Virus record (IMG/VR): IMGVR_UViG_3300026075_000019
Location: 1-42,468 of that record
Direction: 5' to 3' (one strand)
DNA: 42,468 nucleotides
DNA from: a virus
This document shows positions 20,046 through 28,243 of this stretch, piece by piece; positions within the stretch are counted from its first letter, which is position 1; each line of letters opens with the position of its first letter. The translations under genes and the position numbers were made by a program. A model generated the notes under the pieces. That model worked only from the letters and a program-made list of their open reading frames with translations, had not been told where the DNA came from and searched no databases.

Positions 20046-20131
20046 TAGCCTCCCCACGTCCGCAGGATAGAGACGATCGTCACCATGAGCAGATACAGGA
20101 GCGTGTCGGGTTCCCACCAGTGCAGGATCAT
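20045..20131 (-). CDS. 28-residue membrane peptide
   Basis: MILHWWEPDTLLYLLMVTIV followed by SILRTWGG. It starts immediately after the fibre stop (TAAATG) and its TAA overlaps the next ATG. About 18 hydrophobic residues form one span. Peptides this short are easily missed, but both junctions follow the tight spacing used across this genome. It may act with the next gene in membrane permeabilisation. Confidence 0.45.
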   Translation of the reverse strand: MILHWWEPDTLLYLLMVTIVSILRTWGG

Positions 20132-21994
20132 TTACGGAATCCCGTAGAGCGTGAACACAGACCCATCCGTGAAAGCGGTGCCGCCAGCCGTGAACGTCAG
20201 ACGCGTGATAGCCGCGGTGCTTTTCCACTGGAACCCGCCGCACTGCATAGAACCGTTCGCGGTTGTCGTGAAGTCGTGGCCGCAATACATCGCGTTCTTA
20301 TTGAACGTCGTCGACGCGTACCCGACGATCGTGACTTCGTTCGTCCCGACCGAGCCCGTGGTGCCGGAATTGGGGGCCAGCCCGGCCTGACTCCCATTCG
20401 CGGTCGCCGCGAGCGTTGTGACGGTGGCGCCACCGTTCACCGCGCCGGAGCGCTGCGTTGCCGTATAGTTGCCGGACGTGCCGTCGTTGTTGATCTTGAG
20501 ATAGATCGCGCTGTCGCTCGTGCCTGACGCCGTGTCCTGCGCATAGATGAGCACTTTCAGGGAGGTGTAGGCGCCACTGATACCGCTGAAGTCGACGGTG
20601 GCCTGACTCCCGCTCGTGACGACCTGAGCGAGACGCACCATCCCAGTGCCAGCCGGCACCGCCAACGTCCCGTCATCCCGTACGAACTTGGTCCCGTCCG
20701 GTGTCCCTGTCGCGATGTTGGCGATCGGGAGGACTCCCGTGACGGCGGCGGATTGCGCGAGGTTCACCGCCCCGAACGCGACCGCGGTTCCAGACCGACG
20801 TAAGACTTGGTGATCAGACCCAGCCGCGATCGAGGCGTTGTCGGCCGTCGCGTTCCCCGTGACCCCGAGCACGGAGAACGCCGAGCCTTGCGTCAGATTC
20901 GCAAACGGCAGATCCCCGGAGACTTCCGAGCCGAGCGCCACCGTGGCCGCGTGATTCTTGACCAGTTTGCCGGTGGTGCCGTCGTACACCACGAAGCCGT
21001 TGTCCGTGGCAGCCGCCGGCCCGACCACATCCCCGCCGCCTGTCCCGACCACCGTCGCACTGATCGTCGTGCCCGCCAGCGAGAGGCCCGCGCCCAGCGC
21101 GATCTCTTGGTAGTCCCCGGTCCCCGCTGCGCCGCCCCGGCCCACCAGCACACTCGTGGTGGACGAGTTCTGCATCTTGGCGAACGTCACCGCATCATTC
21201 GCGATCCCGCCCGTCGTGATGGTGCCGAATCCAACCGTCGATCCGCTCTCGCGGAGCACGGCATCGCTCGCGGCTGACGCCGAGATGTCAGCCGGATCGC
21301 CAGAGGAATTCGCCGATCGGCCGATGACGGAGAGCGCCCCGGAGTTCCGCAGGTTCGCGTTGGCGACAATGTCATTCGCAAGCGTCGTCGCCACGGTCCC
21401 GCTTGTCGTGACCGCCCCGGTCAGATCCGCATTGGTGAGTGATGCCGCGCCGGAGAACTTCGCGAGGTTGCCGCTGGCTGGCGATCCCGTCGTGGTGACG
21501 GTCCCTGCCCCGCCTCCTGTACCCGACTGCACCCAGCGATCCGTGACGTATTCCAGCGCCAGCGTTTGCCACTGGCTGAGCGAGATCGAACCGGTGAGCT
21601 CAGACACGCCAGACGTATCACTGAACGTGCAGGCATTCGCGGAGACGTTCACGATGAGCACCGACATCCCGTTGGGAATGCCTGTTTCCCCCATCGTGAT
21701 CGTGCAGCCGTCGGTATCGTTGCAGGTCAATGGGACGTAGGTGGCCGTCGGCGTCAGGGTCAACGTGGCCGGTGTGCCGCCGCCGTTGCTCGCGATGGTG
21801 CGCGGATCCGAGACGGCGGCCACGAGCCGCTGATAGTTCACGATCTGCGCGGAGGCCGGCGCAGCCAGCAGCAGCGCAACGATTACCGGACCTGCCGACC
21901 GCAGGCCGAACAGATAGCTTTTCATCCCTGCACCTGAATCGGTTGTTTGCAACATGGCGACGGTTTCGGGTGAATGTTCATGGTGTTCTTTCAT
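20132..21994 (-). CDS. Tail fibre-like protein with Sec signal peptide
   Basis: A protein of 620 residues from ATG 21994 (ATGA overlap) or 597 from ATG 21925, which has AGGTG 5 nt before it and begins with a full Sec signal: MKSYLFGLRSAGPVIVALLL then AAPASA-Q. The body is a long low-complexity beta fibre with repeated elements: TGAVTTSGTVATTLANDIVA, NANLRNSGALSVIGRSANSS, SVLGVTGNATADNASIAAGS and the VLPIANIATGTPDG type, as seen in phage tail fibres that trimerise. The end ITRLTFTAGGTAF then FTLYGIP is a common fibre C-terminus. A signal peptide on a fibre is odd; see findings. Confidence 0.72.
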   Translation of the reverse strand: MKEHHEHSPETVAMLQTTDSGAGMKSYLFGLRSAGPVIVALLLAAPASAQIVNYQRLVAAVSDPRTIASNGGGTPATLTLTPTATYVPLTCNDTDGCTITMGETGIPNGMSVLIVNVSANACTFSDTSGVSELTGSISLSQWQTLALEYVTDRWVQSGTGGGAGTVTTTGSPASGNLAKFSGAASLTNADLTGAVTTSGTVATTLANDIVANANLRNSGALSVIGRSANSSGDPADISASAASDAVLRESGSTVGFGTITTGGIANDAVTFAKMQNSSTTSVLVGRGGAAGTGDYQEIALGAGLSLAGTTISATVVGTGGGDVVGPAAATDNGFVVYDGTTGKLVKNHAATVALGSEVSGDLPFANLTQGSAFSVLGVTGNATADNASIAAGSDHQVLRRSGTAVAFGAVNLAQSAAVTGVLPIANIATGTPDGTKFVRDDGTLAVPAGTGMVRLAQVVTSGSQATVDFSGISGAYTSLKVLIYAQDTASGTSDSAIYLKINNDGTSGNYTATQRSGAVNGGATVTTLAATANGSQAGLAPNSGTTGSVGTNEVTIVGYASTTFNKNAMYCGHDFTTTANGSMQCGGFQWKSTAAITRLTFTAGGTAFTDGSVFTLYGIP

Positions 21995-22545
21995 GGCTGC
22001 ACGTAGATGTCGCGCCACGCTCTTGCCCACACCTGATAGCCTGCCGCCACGGACCCGCCCACAGTCCCGCCGGCCGCCCAGTATTTCGCGCCAGCCGGGA
22101 GCGTGACTGTCACGGTCTGGATCTGGTCGGTGCCGGAGTAGTCGCTGGCCGTCGCCGCGCATGCCGCTTCCCCGCTGATCGTCGCCGCGACTGGGGCACT
22201 GATCAGCGCGGCCATCGTGGCGGCGTACCACACCTTAGGTGTAAATGTGATCGCGCTGTTGGACACCCGGACGAAATACCGGAACTGCGCGATCAATGTG
22301 GCGGCCGTGCCGGACCATTGCGAACTCGTGTTGTCGAAGAAGAGCGGCACCCAGTTATAGAGCTTGACGTCGCCCGTTGCGTCGGCAGGAATACCCGCGT
22401 TCTCATCTCCGCCTGCACAGACGTTCTGCGCGAGCGCCGCCGCCGCGAGTTTGTCGATGGAATCTCGGATCCGATTCGCATCGTCTAGGGTGAACCTCTC
22501 CAGCGTGACGAACGCCGTTCCACCGTTGACTTGTTCGTAGGTCAT
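21991..22545 (-). CDS. Tail tip/fibre-associated protein
   Basis: A 184-residue protein from ATG 22545 (ATGA overlap). The first 45 residues contain a helix (LERFTLDDANRIRDSIDKLA). The remainder is beta-rich (LYNWVPLFFDNTSSQWSGTA, AQFRYFVRVSNSAITFTPKV, DQIQTVTVTLPAGAKYWAAG) and looks like a fibre-base or receptor-binding jelly roll. It is encoded between the large hub protein and the signal-peptide fibre, so it may connect the two. Confidence 0.6.
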   Translation of the reverse strand: MTYEQVNGGTAFVTLERFTLDDANRIRDSIDKLAAAALAQNVCAGGDENAGIPADATGDVKLYNWVPLFFDNTSSQWSGTAATLIAQFRYFVRVSNSAITFTPKVWYAATMAALISAPVAATISGEAACAATASDYSGTDQIQTVTVTLPAGAKYWAAGGTVGGSVAAGYQVWARAWRDIYVQP

Positions 22546-25500
22546 GCCACCAGCCTCGGAGCTTCGTCGAGGTCATTGCTCAACCGAGGCCCGTCTACGT
22601 CATTGGTTAAGATGAACTGTTGCGACTCCCGCACGATCAGCGGGTCCGTCCCCACATCGAGGAACAGCATCGAGCACGTCTTCCCGTCCAAGTTCGGCTT
22701 ACGGTCGAGAATCAGCAGCGGCTGTTCCACGTACCCGTCGGCGCCCGGTCCATCCTGGGACGTGAACACCACGCCCGATCCGATCGGGTAGTCCACCAGC
22801 CCGAAGTCGCAATCGTTCACCTCGACGTAGATCGGCCCGTCCTGATGAATCGCGAGCTTGCGATTGAGCACCCACTGCAGATGGGCGGGATGGCCGAGCA
22901 GCTTCCCGTCGATGTGCTTCGAGGACTTGACATAACCCTTATTGCGGCGGATCGCGGCGGCGGATCGGGCGTCGAGGTTGTCTTCGCGGAACGCGTCGCC
23001 ATCGGGATCGAAGTCACACCCGCCACGGACCACGTTCATCTGCTCGTCCACAGCCCGTGGGGTGTCGAGTGTCCCGAACACCCGATTCACGTCATCGATG
23101 CGCGGCCACGTCGTCGTATCCGCGTACTGGTCGAGCAGGAACACCTTGACGCGGCCATGCTCTTCCACCGTCGTCCAACAGCCGCCGTTGTCATTCCAGA
23201 GCTGGGCCGCGTCCCGCAGGGAGATCCCCTCATTGAAGTACGCACTGACGGTCAATCCGACGCCGCCCAGCGCCGTCACGGTCTGCGCTTGTGCCACCGC
23301 GAACGACGAGTGCATCGTCTTCGTGATCGCATCCGACCACTGCGGGCAGTCCGCTTCGACTTGCGGCCAACCGAGCACGCCCCCGCCGATGTCCACAGTC
23401 GGCTTCGCGGATTGGGTGTGGACAAAGTTGTCCCACCAGTGGGCGTAGGCGGTGAAGTACTCGGTGATGAGCTCGCCAGAGCCGTCGCCCCGGTCCTCGA
23501 GGCCGGCGAGATTCGCTGAGAGTGTCGGCCCGCCCGACAGATGCTCCGCGAGCAGCACCCCGCGGACCCAGCCGTCGAACATGCGGAACTCGCCCTCTGA
23601 GCAGGAGATGTCCTCGTATGGCGTGGGTCGCACGTACCCGGTGTAGCCGGGGATCATCACGTCCACACCCTGCCGCGATGCGATGTCGATCTTCACGCGG
23701 CGGGCCAGATGGTCGATCCGCTCGATGAACCAGGGGATCGCGCCCGTCAGCGCCGTCGCGTCGATTTTGCCCTCCACCTTCACGGAATTGGCCGCGAGGT
23801 TCACGCGGGTAATCCGGTGCTCGCTGCGCCCGTTCTGCGGGTGTAGGAGCACGAGCTGCGCCCACCCGCCGCCGGGAATCACGGAGAAGTCGCCGACGCC
23901 GCTCAGTGTCACCGTGCTCGTGGCTTTGCCGTCAGACACCGCGCCCATACCGAAGCAGCCCAAGCCCCCACAGTCGGAGCCGTAGAGCCCGATGACGGCC
24001 TTGTTCGCGTACTGCAGGAAGTTGACGCGCCCCCACTCCTCACCAAGCGTGGTGTCCATGCCGAGGAACGTCACCGGACACAGCCCACGCGCGTTGACGA
24101 GGCCCGTCGTCGGGTTGATCGCGCCTTCGTCGCTCTTCTCCCCGTAGAGATACGGGATGAACTTGCCCGCTACGTCGGGCGGCGCCATCGTGTAGAACGA
24201 CAGCGGATACCGATACTGCGGCGCCGTCTTGTCCGGCGAGAAGGAACCGCCTTCGATGAACAGATGATCGACGCCGTTCAGGCGGGCGATCCGCGCGCTC
24301 CCGCAACTATCCCCGTAGAGCAGGACACGGCAGATGAACCGCGCGATCAGACCAGCACGTCGGCCGGTATCCGACCGCGCCTTGATCGTCATTTCGTCGC
24401 GGTTGAAGTTGCGGTATTCGGGATCGCTCCGACGCAGGGCAATCGGGTGACCGGGATCATCGAAGATCGTGATCGCCGCGCTGGTGGACTTCATGTTGCC
24501 CTGCGCGTCCGATGAGCTGATCTCGACCGTCCCGGCGCCGCCGAGTCGCCCTTCCTTCCGAATGGTGTCGTCCAGATCGACGTGCGCCCAGTACATCGGA
24601 TCGGCTTGCTCGGTGCCGTCTGCCAGATACCGCGTGTGCGCCACCTTCACGTCGACGAGGATGTCTGTCTTCCCCGTCAGCGTCTCTTCGTTGCTCGGAT
24701 CGGTGCTCGTCGGGATGGTGCCGGAGGCGCCGGTGTAGACCGGCACCCAGCCACGCCCGCCCGAATTGCAGCCGGGGTTCGACGCCGGCGAGCGCAGATT
24801 CGTGACTTCGTTACAGACGACGGTCGGTTTCGGCGGCAAGCCTTGATCGGTCGGATCGCCATTGCCCGACGCATAGGCTCCCGAACCGAGCACCGTGAAG
24901 CCCGCCGTCTGATCGACTTCGCTCGGCGCGGGAATCGTGATGACCGGCGCGAGGACTTCTCCCGTGTCCAGGCGAATCGGCAGGATCCCCGGCTGCGTGA
25001 CGCCGACTTCTGGCGTGTAGTGGCCCGCGAGCCAGACCATGCCGCGTGTCGGCCCCACTTCCGGCAAGTCGTCGTCCTGAATCTTCTGCAGACAGGCGTT
25101 GCTGTCGAGCATCGCCGTCATCCCGATCATGCCGAGCGCCCACCGCGCCGGATCGTAGGTGAGCGTTTGGACGAGTTCGCCGTCGAAGGTGTAGCGCTCG
25201 ATCGATCCGTTGCCGAGATACGTGCCGGTGAACACCAGGAACGTCTCGCCGTACTTCGCGCAGGCGTTCAGCCAGACCGGCCAGATCCGGCGCCCGGTCG
25301 GCGCCATGATCATGATGTCCCACTCCGCATCAAGGTCGGGATCGCTAGTCGAGAGCGTGATCGGGGTACTGATCACGGCGCCGTCACTGATCCGAATTCG
25401 GCTGACCGAGGCCCCGCTGGCGTCCATCGTCCAGAGGTGCAATTGGTCGGGATCTAACCCGCCCACATTGGACAGATCCCCCGCCGTGGTCGTGGTGCGG

Positions 25501-26573
25501 AATAGGGTGCCATCACTGTTGTACTCGTTGATGTCGCTCCCGCCCGCGAGCACGATGTGCCCGTTCGTCTTCACGAACGGCACGCCGAAATCGGTCGCAA
25601 TGAGAATGCCGAGATCCGCGCCCGTGGCAAACGTGCGCGACCGTACTTTGTTTTCACCAGCCACGTAGTAATAGAACGTCGCGCCGTCAGGACTCACGCC
25701 GAACCCGCCCAGGTCGTCCGTCGTCGTAAACGGTGATGTCGCGAGCAGATGGAGATCCGCATCAAACTGCTTCACGAAGAAGTCGGTCCCGTTCACATAG
25801 CCGGCGAGATAGACGTGGCCGCTCGCATCGAACGCCAGGCCGCCGATGGCGTAGGCGTCCGTCTCCGTGATCGGCCAGCGCGCGGGTGTCGGTTGCAGCG
25901 TCCGATCGAACACCTGCACCATCGAGTCGAGATGGCCCGAGATTTTCACGTAGAGCCGCGCCCCATCCGCCGAGGCCCGCTTGAGGCTCTGCTGGCCCGA
26001 TCCGTAGGCGTAGGGATCACTGCCGTACTCGTGGATCAGTCCACGCGCCACGCGCACGCCATCGCTGATCCGATAGGCATAGAGCGCGGCCTGCCCCGTC
26101 AGTTCATCCTCAACGCCGACGATGATTTGTGGAGCCGTGGTATCGGCGGCAGGGCTCAGCGTGACGGTGAGGACCAGCGCCCCGCCGACTTCGTTGTAGT
26201 CTGCGACCGCGATATAGACCGGGACGTTCGCCTTGACGGGCACCTCTGTGAGCGAGGACTGATACCCGTCGTTATTGGGCGGGAGCGAGACGCCATCGTC
26301 TTCACTCGCGTCGAGAATCCGCAGAGCATCACAGGTGCCGTGATACACCACGAGTTCGGTGTCGTAGTCGCTCCCGTGCGTGTCGACACTCAACAGACCG
26401 GCGACAGCCGGCGTGAACCGGAACCACGCGGCGTGACCGCCGGCATCGTTCGACAGCGCCTCACAGACAATCGTTGGGTCGTTCGCGTTGGCGAGCGTGC
26501 TCTGGCTGACCGAAAACGGCACGCCAAGCGTGATGACGATCGCGGTAGCCGCCGCGCAGGTATCGTTGGCCAT
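22542..26573 (-). CDS. Large tail hub protein with N-terminal PPC-like domain and beta-propeller
   Basis: A 1343-residue protein. Residues about 1-143 resemble a bacterial pre-peptidase C-terminal domain (NDTCAAATAIVITLG, AAWFRFTPAVAGLLSVDTHG, SDYDTELVVYHGTCDALRIL). Residues about 150-560 have propeller-like blades (GGLAFDASGHVYLAGYVNGT; GGFGVSPDGATFYYYVAGEN). The second half (GRLGGAGTVEISSSDAQGN; RRSDPEYRNFNRDEMTIKA; KFIPYLYGEKSDEGAINPTT; CSEGEFRMFDGWVRGV; GYVKSSKHIDGKLLGHPAHL) resembles central hub proteins of siphovirus tails. It is adjacent to the preceding gene (TAAATG). It should sit at the tail tip, with the N-terminal domains exposed to the host surface. Confidence 0.7.
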   Translation of the reverse strand: MANDTCAAATAIVITLGVPFSVSQSTLANANDPTIVCEALSNDAGGHAAWFRFTPAVAGLLSVDTHGSDYDTELVVYHGTCDALRILDASEDDGVSLPPNNDGYQSSLTEVPVKANVPVYIAVADYNEVGGALVLTVTLSPAADTTAPQIIVGVEDELTGQAALYAYRISDGVRVARGLIHEYGSDPYAYGSGQQSLKRASADGARLYVKISGHLDSMVQVFDRTLQPTPARWPITETDAYAIGGLAFDASGHVYLAGYVNGTDFFVKQFDADLHLLATSPFTTTDDLGGFGVSPDGATFYYYVAGENKVRSRTFATGADLGILIATDFGVPFVKTNGHIVLAGGSDINEYNSDGTLFRTTTTAGDLSNVGGLDPDQLHLWTMDASGASVSRIRISDGAVISTPITLSTSDPDLDAEWDIMIMAPTGRRIWPVWLNACAKYGETFLVFTGTYLGNGSIERYTFDGELVQTLTYDPARWALGMIGMTAMLDSNACLQKIQDDDLPEVGPTRGMVWLAGHYTPEVGVTQPGILPIRLDTGEVLAPVITIPAPSEVDQTAGFTVLGSGAYASGNGDPTDQGLPPKPTVVCNEVTNLRSPASNPGCNSGGRGWVPVYTGASGTIPTSTDPSNEETLTGKTDILVDVKVAHTRYLADGTEQADPMYWAHVDLDDTIRKEGRLGGAGTVEISSSDAQGNMKSTSAAITIFDDPGHPIALRRSDPEYRNFNRDEMTIKARSDTGRRAGLIARFICRVLLYGDSCGSARIARLNGVDHLFIEGGSFSPDKTAPQYRYPLSFYTMAPPDVAGKFIPYLYGEKSDEGAINPTTGLVNARGLCPVTFLGMDTTLGEEWGRVNFLQYANKAVIGLYGSDCGGLGCFGMGAVSDGKATSTVTLSGVGDFSVIPGGGWAQLVLLHPQNGRSEHRITRVNLAANSVKVEGKIDATALTGAIPWFIERIDHLARRVKIDIASRQGVDVMIPGYTGYVRPTPYEDISCSEGEFRMFDGWVRGVLLAEHLSGGPTLSANLAGLEDRGDGSGELITEYFTAYAHWWDNFVHTQSAKPTVDIGGGVLGWPQVEADCPQWSDAITKTMHSSFAVAQAQTVTALGGVGLTVSAYFNEGISLRDAAQLWNDNGGCWTTVEEHGRVKVFLLDQYADTTTWPRIDDVNRVFGTLDTPRAVDEQMNVVRGGCDFDPDGDAFREDNLDARSAAAIRRNKGYVKSSKHIDGKLLGHPAHLQWVLNRKLAIHQDGPIYVEVNDCDFGLVDYPIGSGVVFTSQDGPGADGYVEQPLLILDRKPNLDGKTCSMLFLDVGTDPLIVRESQQFILTNDVDGPRLSNDLDEAPRLVA

Positions 26574-27440
26574 TTACGCCGCCACCACCGTCCGCAGAAA
26601 GGCGTCCTCGCCTAAGTCCCACAGCTTCGAGTCGCCGCCCTCCTGATAGAGCAGCCGTGTCGCGCCTGAGTTCACGGCCGCATCGAGCGGATCGATCACG
26701 AGGCTGTACGTCTTCACCAGTCGCCCGACTTCGTTGTCGATCAGGGGCACATCAGGATCGACTGGAATCAGGCCGTCGTCGACGTGCTCGACCTTGATCT
26801 CGATCACCTCGTGCGTCGTGCGGTCGTTCGTCAGCAACCGCCCGCAGCCCACATCCATCAGCGACTTGTAGCCACCGAGTTCGCCGATCGTTAGGATCTC
26901 CGCATCGAGGACGCCGTAGTTTGGGCGCACGACATCGGCCAGGAGCTCCCCGGTGTCAGGGTCGCACTTACGGAGAATGCAGGCCAGGGATGCCTCGAAC
27001 CCGCGCGGAGCCAGTGCGTCGTAGAGCGTCCAGACGCCGCCGTCTCGAGATGCACAGAGCGTGATCGCCAACTCGTCATCAGAGACTTCGGGGAACTGCG
27101 CGACGATCGTCCCGGTGGCCGGAGACGTGCCGCTGCCAGCGAAGGTGTACGTGAACGCCTGCGCGCTGATCACGGTGATCGTGTAGGTGCCGTTGTATTC
27201 CGTCTCGGTGGCGCCGTCGATGATGACGCTGTCGCCCGTCGTCAACCCGTGCTTGTAGAGGGCTGTGGCGAGGGCTGTGGTTCCGACACTCGTCAGCGTG
27301 GCGATCACCACGTAGGCGAGGACTGTCGTCGCCGCATCGCCCGCCGTCGGCAATTCCGCCACCACCGGACGCAGGTTCTTGTCCAGCGTGTAGACCGCCT
27401 TCGATTCGGGCAACAACGCGAGGATCGGGGTGCCAGGCAT
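26574..27440 (-). CDS. Tail tip structural protein
   Basis: A 288-residue protein that starts in the stop of the upstream gene (TAATG). Residues about 45-110 contain a beta module with TTGDSVIIDGATETEYNGTY and FTYTFAGSGTSPATGTIV, like inserted Ig-like or fibre modules. The flanks (ITLCASRDGGVWTLYDALAP; LACILRKCDPDTGELLADVV; GRLVKTYSLVIDPLDAAVNS) look like a tail component between the distal tail protein and the hub. Family is not assigned. Confidence 0.6.
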   Translation of the reverse strand: MPGTPILALLPESKAVYTLDKNLRPVVAELPTAGDAATTVLAYVVIATLTSVGTTALATALYKHGLTTGDSVIIDGATETEYNGTYTITVISAQAFTYTFAGSGTSPATGTIVAQFPEVSDDELAITLCASRDGGVWTLYDALAPRGFEASLACILRKCDPDTGELLADVVRPNYGVLDAEILTIGELGGYKSLMDVGCGRLLTNDRTTHEVIEIKVEHVDDGLIPVDPDVPLIDNEVGRLVKTYSLVIDPLDAAVNSGATRLLYQEGGDSKLWDLGEDAFLRTVVAA

Positions 27441-28243
27441 TAGATCACCAACCCGCGCGACAGTTCCTCAAAGGTCAGATCGATTTGCTCAGCGTCGTCG
27501 AACACAAACGTCCGCCTGAACTCGCCCACCCATTTCCCGAGATAAGCATCGGCGATGTCGGGATCGAACCACAGCAACCCCGGCCGACGGCCGTTGCATT
27601 GTTCGTAGAACACCTGCAGCGCATCGGCGTCCGTCTTCGTCGCGAGCGCCTGCACGTCCACCGACCGCAACATCGTCCCCAGATCAACCTCGAACGAGGC
27701 CCCGTACGGGTTGCGATGGTCGATCGACAAACCCTGCTGGCGCTGGGCATAGCCGTAGCGAAAATCGCGATCGAGCAGGTATTGCTTCGGCCCGTAGATC
27801 GCGATTGCCCCTCCGAGCGTGAGATTCGAGGACTGGTTCACCTCAAGTTCCCAGTACGACGGGGTGCGGTCGGCCGGATCGGGCGTGGCGATCGTCAGAT
27901 CGATCACGATCGGCCGGCAGAGGCCATTCCCGAGCGGGTCCGGCACGGTGATCGGTTGCACCAGCCCAACATCATTGGTCAGCACCGCCGCGGCCGGAGA
28001 CCCCGCGTCGAAGTTGTGCGCGCCGATGTAGAGAATGTCACCTTGGCGCTGTTCGCTTGGGGATCCGCCGCCATGCGTGAGGCGGATCGTCACCGTCCCG
28101 GTATCCCAGCACACCCGCCAATCCGGTAGAAGATAGCTGAGGACATCGAGAACGAACGACGCACGCGGAGCCGCCGTCGCCGTAATCGCGGCATCGCGGA
28201 GGATGTTCTGGGTATACGACTGGAAGATGGCGGGGGCTTTCAT
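27440..28243 (-). CDS. Distal tail protein candidate
   Basis: A 267-residue protein from ATG 28243, which overlaps the tape-measure stop by one base. It begins MKAPAIFQSYTQNILRDAA and contains LLPDWRVCWDTGTVTIRLTH, PITVPDPLGNGLCRPIVIDL, NPYGASFEVDLGTMLRSVD and GRRPGLLWFDPDIADAYLGK, ending in EFRRTFVFDDAEQIDLTFEE. Being the first gene after the tape measure it takes the place of the Dit/gpM-type distal tail proteins. The last 60 residues look like a beta-strand collar domain. Assigned by position. Confidence 0.6.
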   Translation of the reverse strand: MKAPAIFQSYTQNILRDAAITATAAPRASFVLDVLSYLLPDWRVCWDTGTVTIRLTHGGGSPSEQRQGDILYIGAHNFDAGSPAAAVLTNDVGLVQPITVPDPLGNGLCRPIVIDLTIATPDPADRTPSYWELEVNQSSNLTLGGAIAIYGPKQYLLDRDFRYGYAQRQQGLSIDHRNPYGASFEVDLGTMLRSVDVQALATKTDADALQVFYEQCNGRRPGLLWFDPDIADAYLGKWVGEFRRTFVFDDAEQIDLTFEELSRGLVI

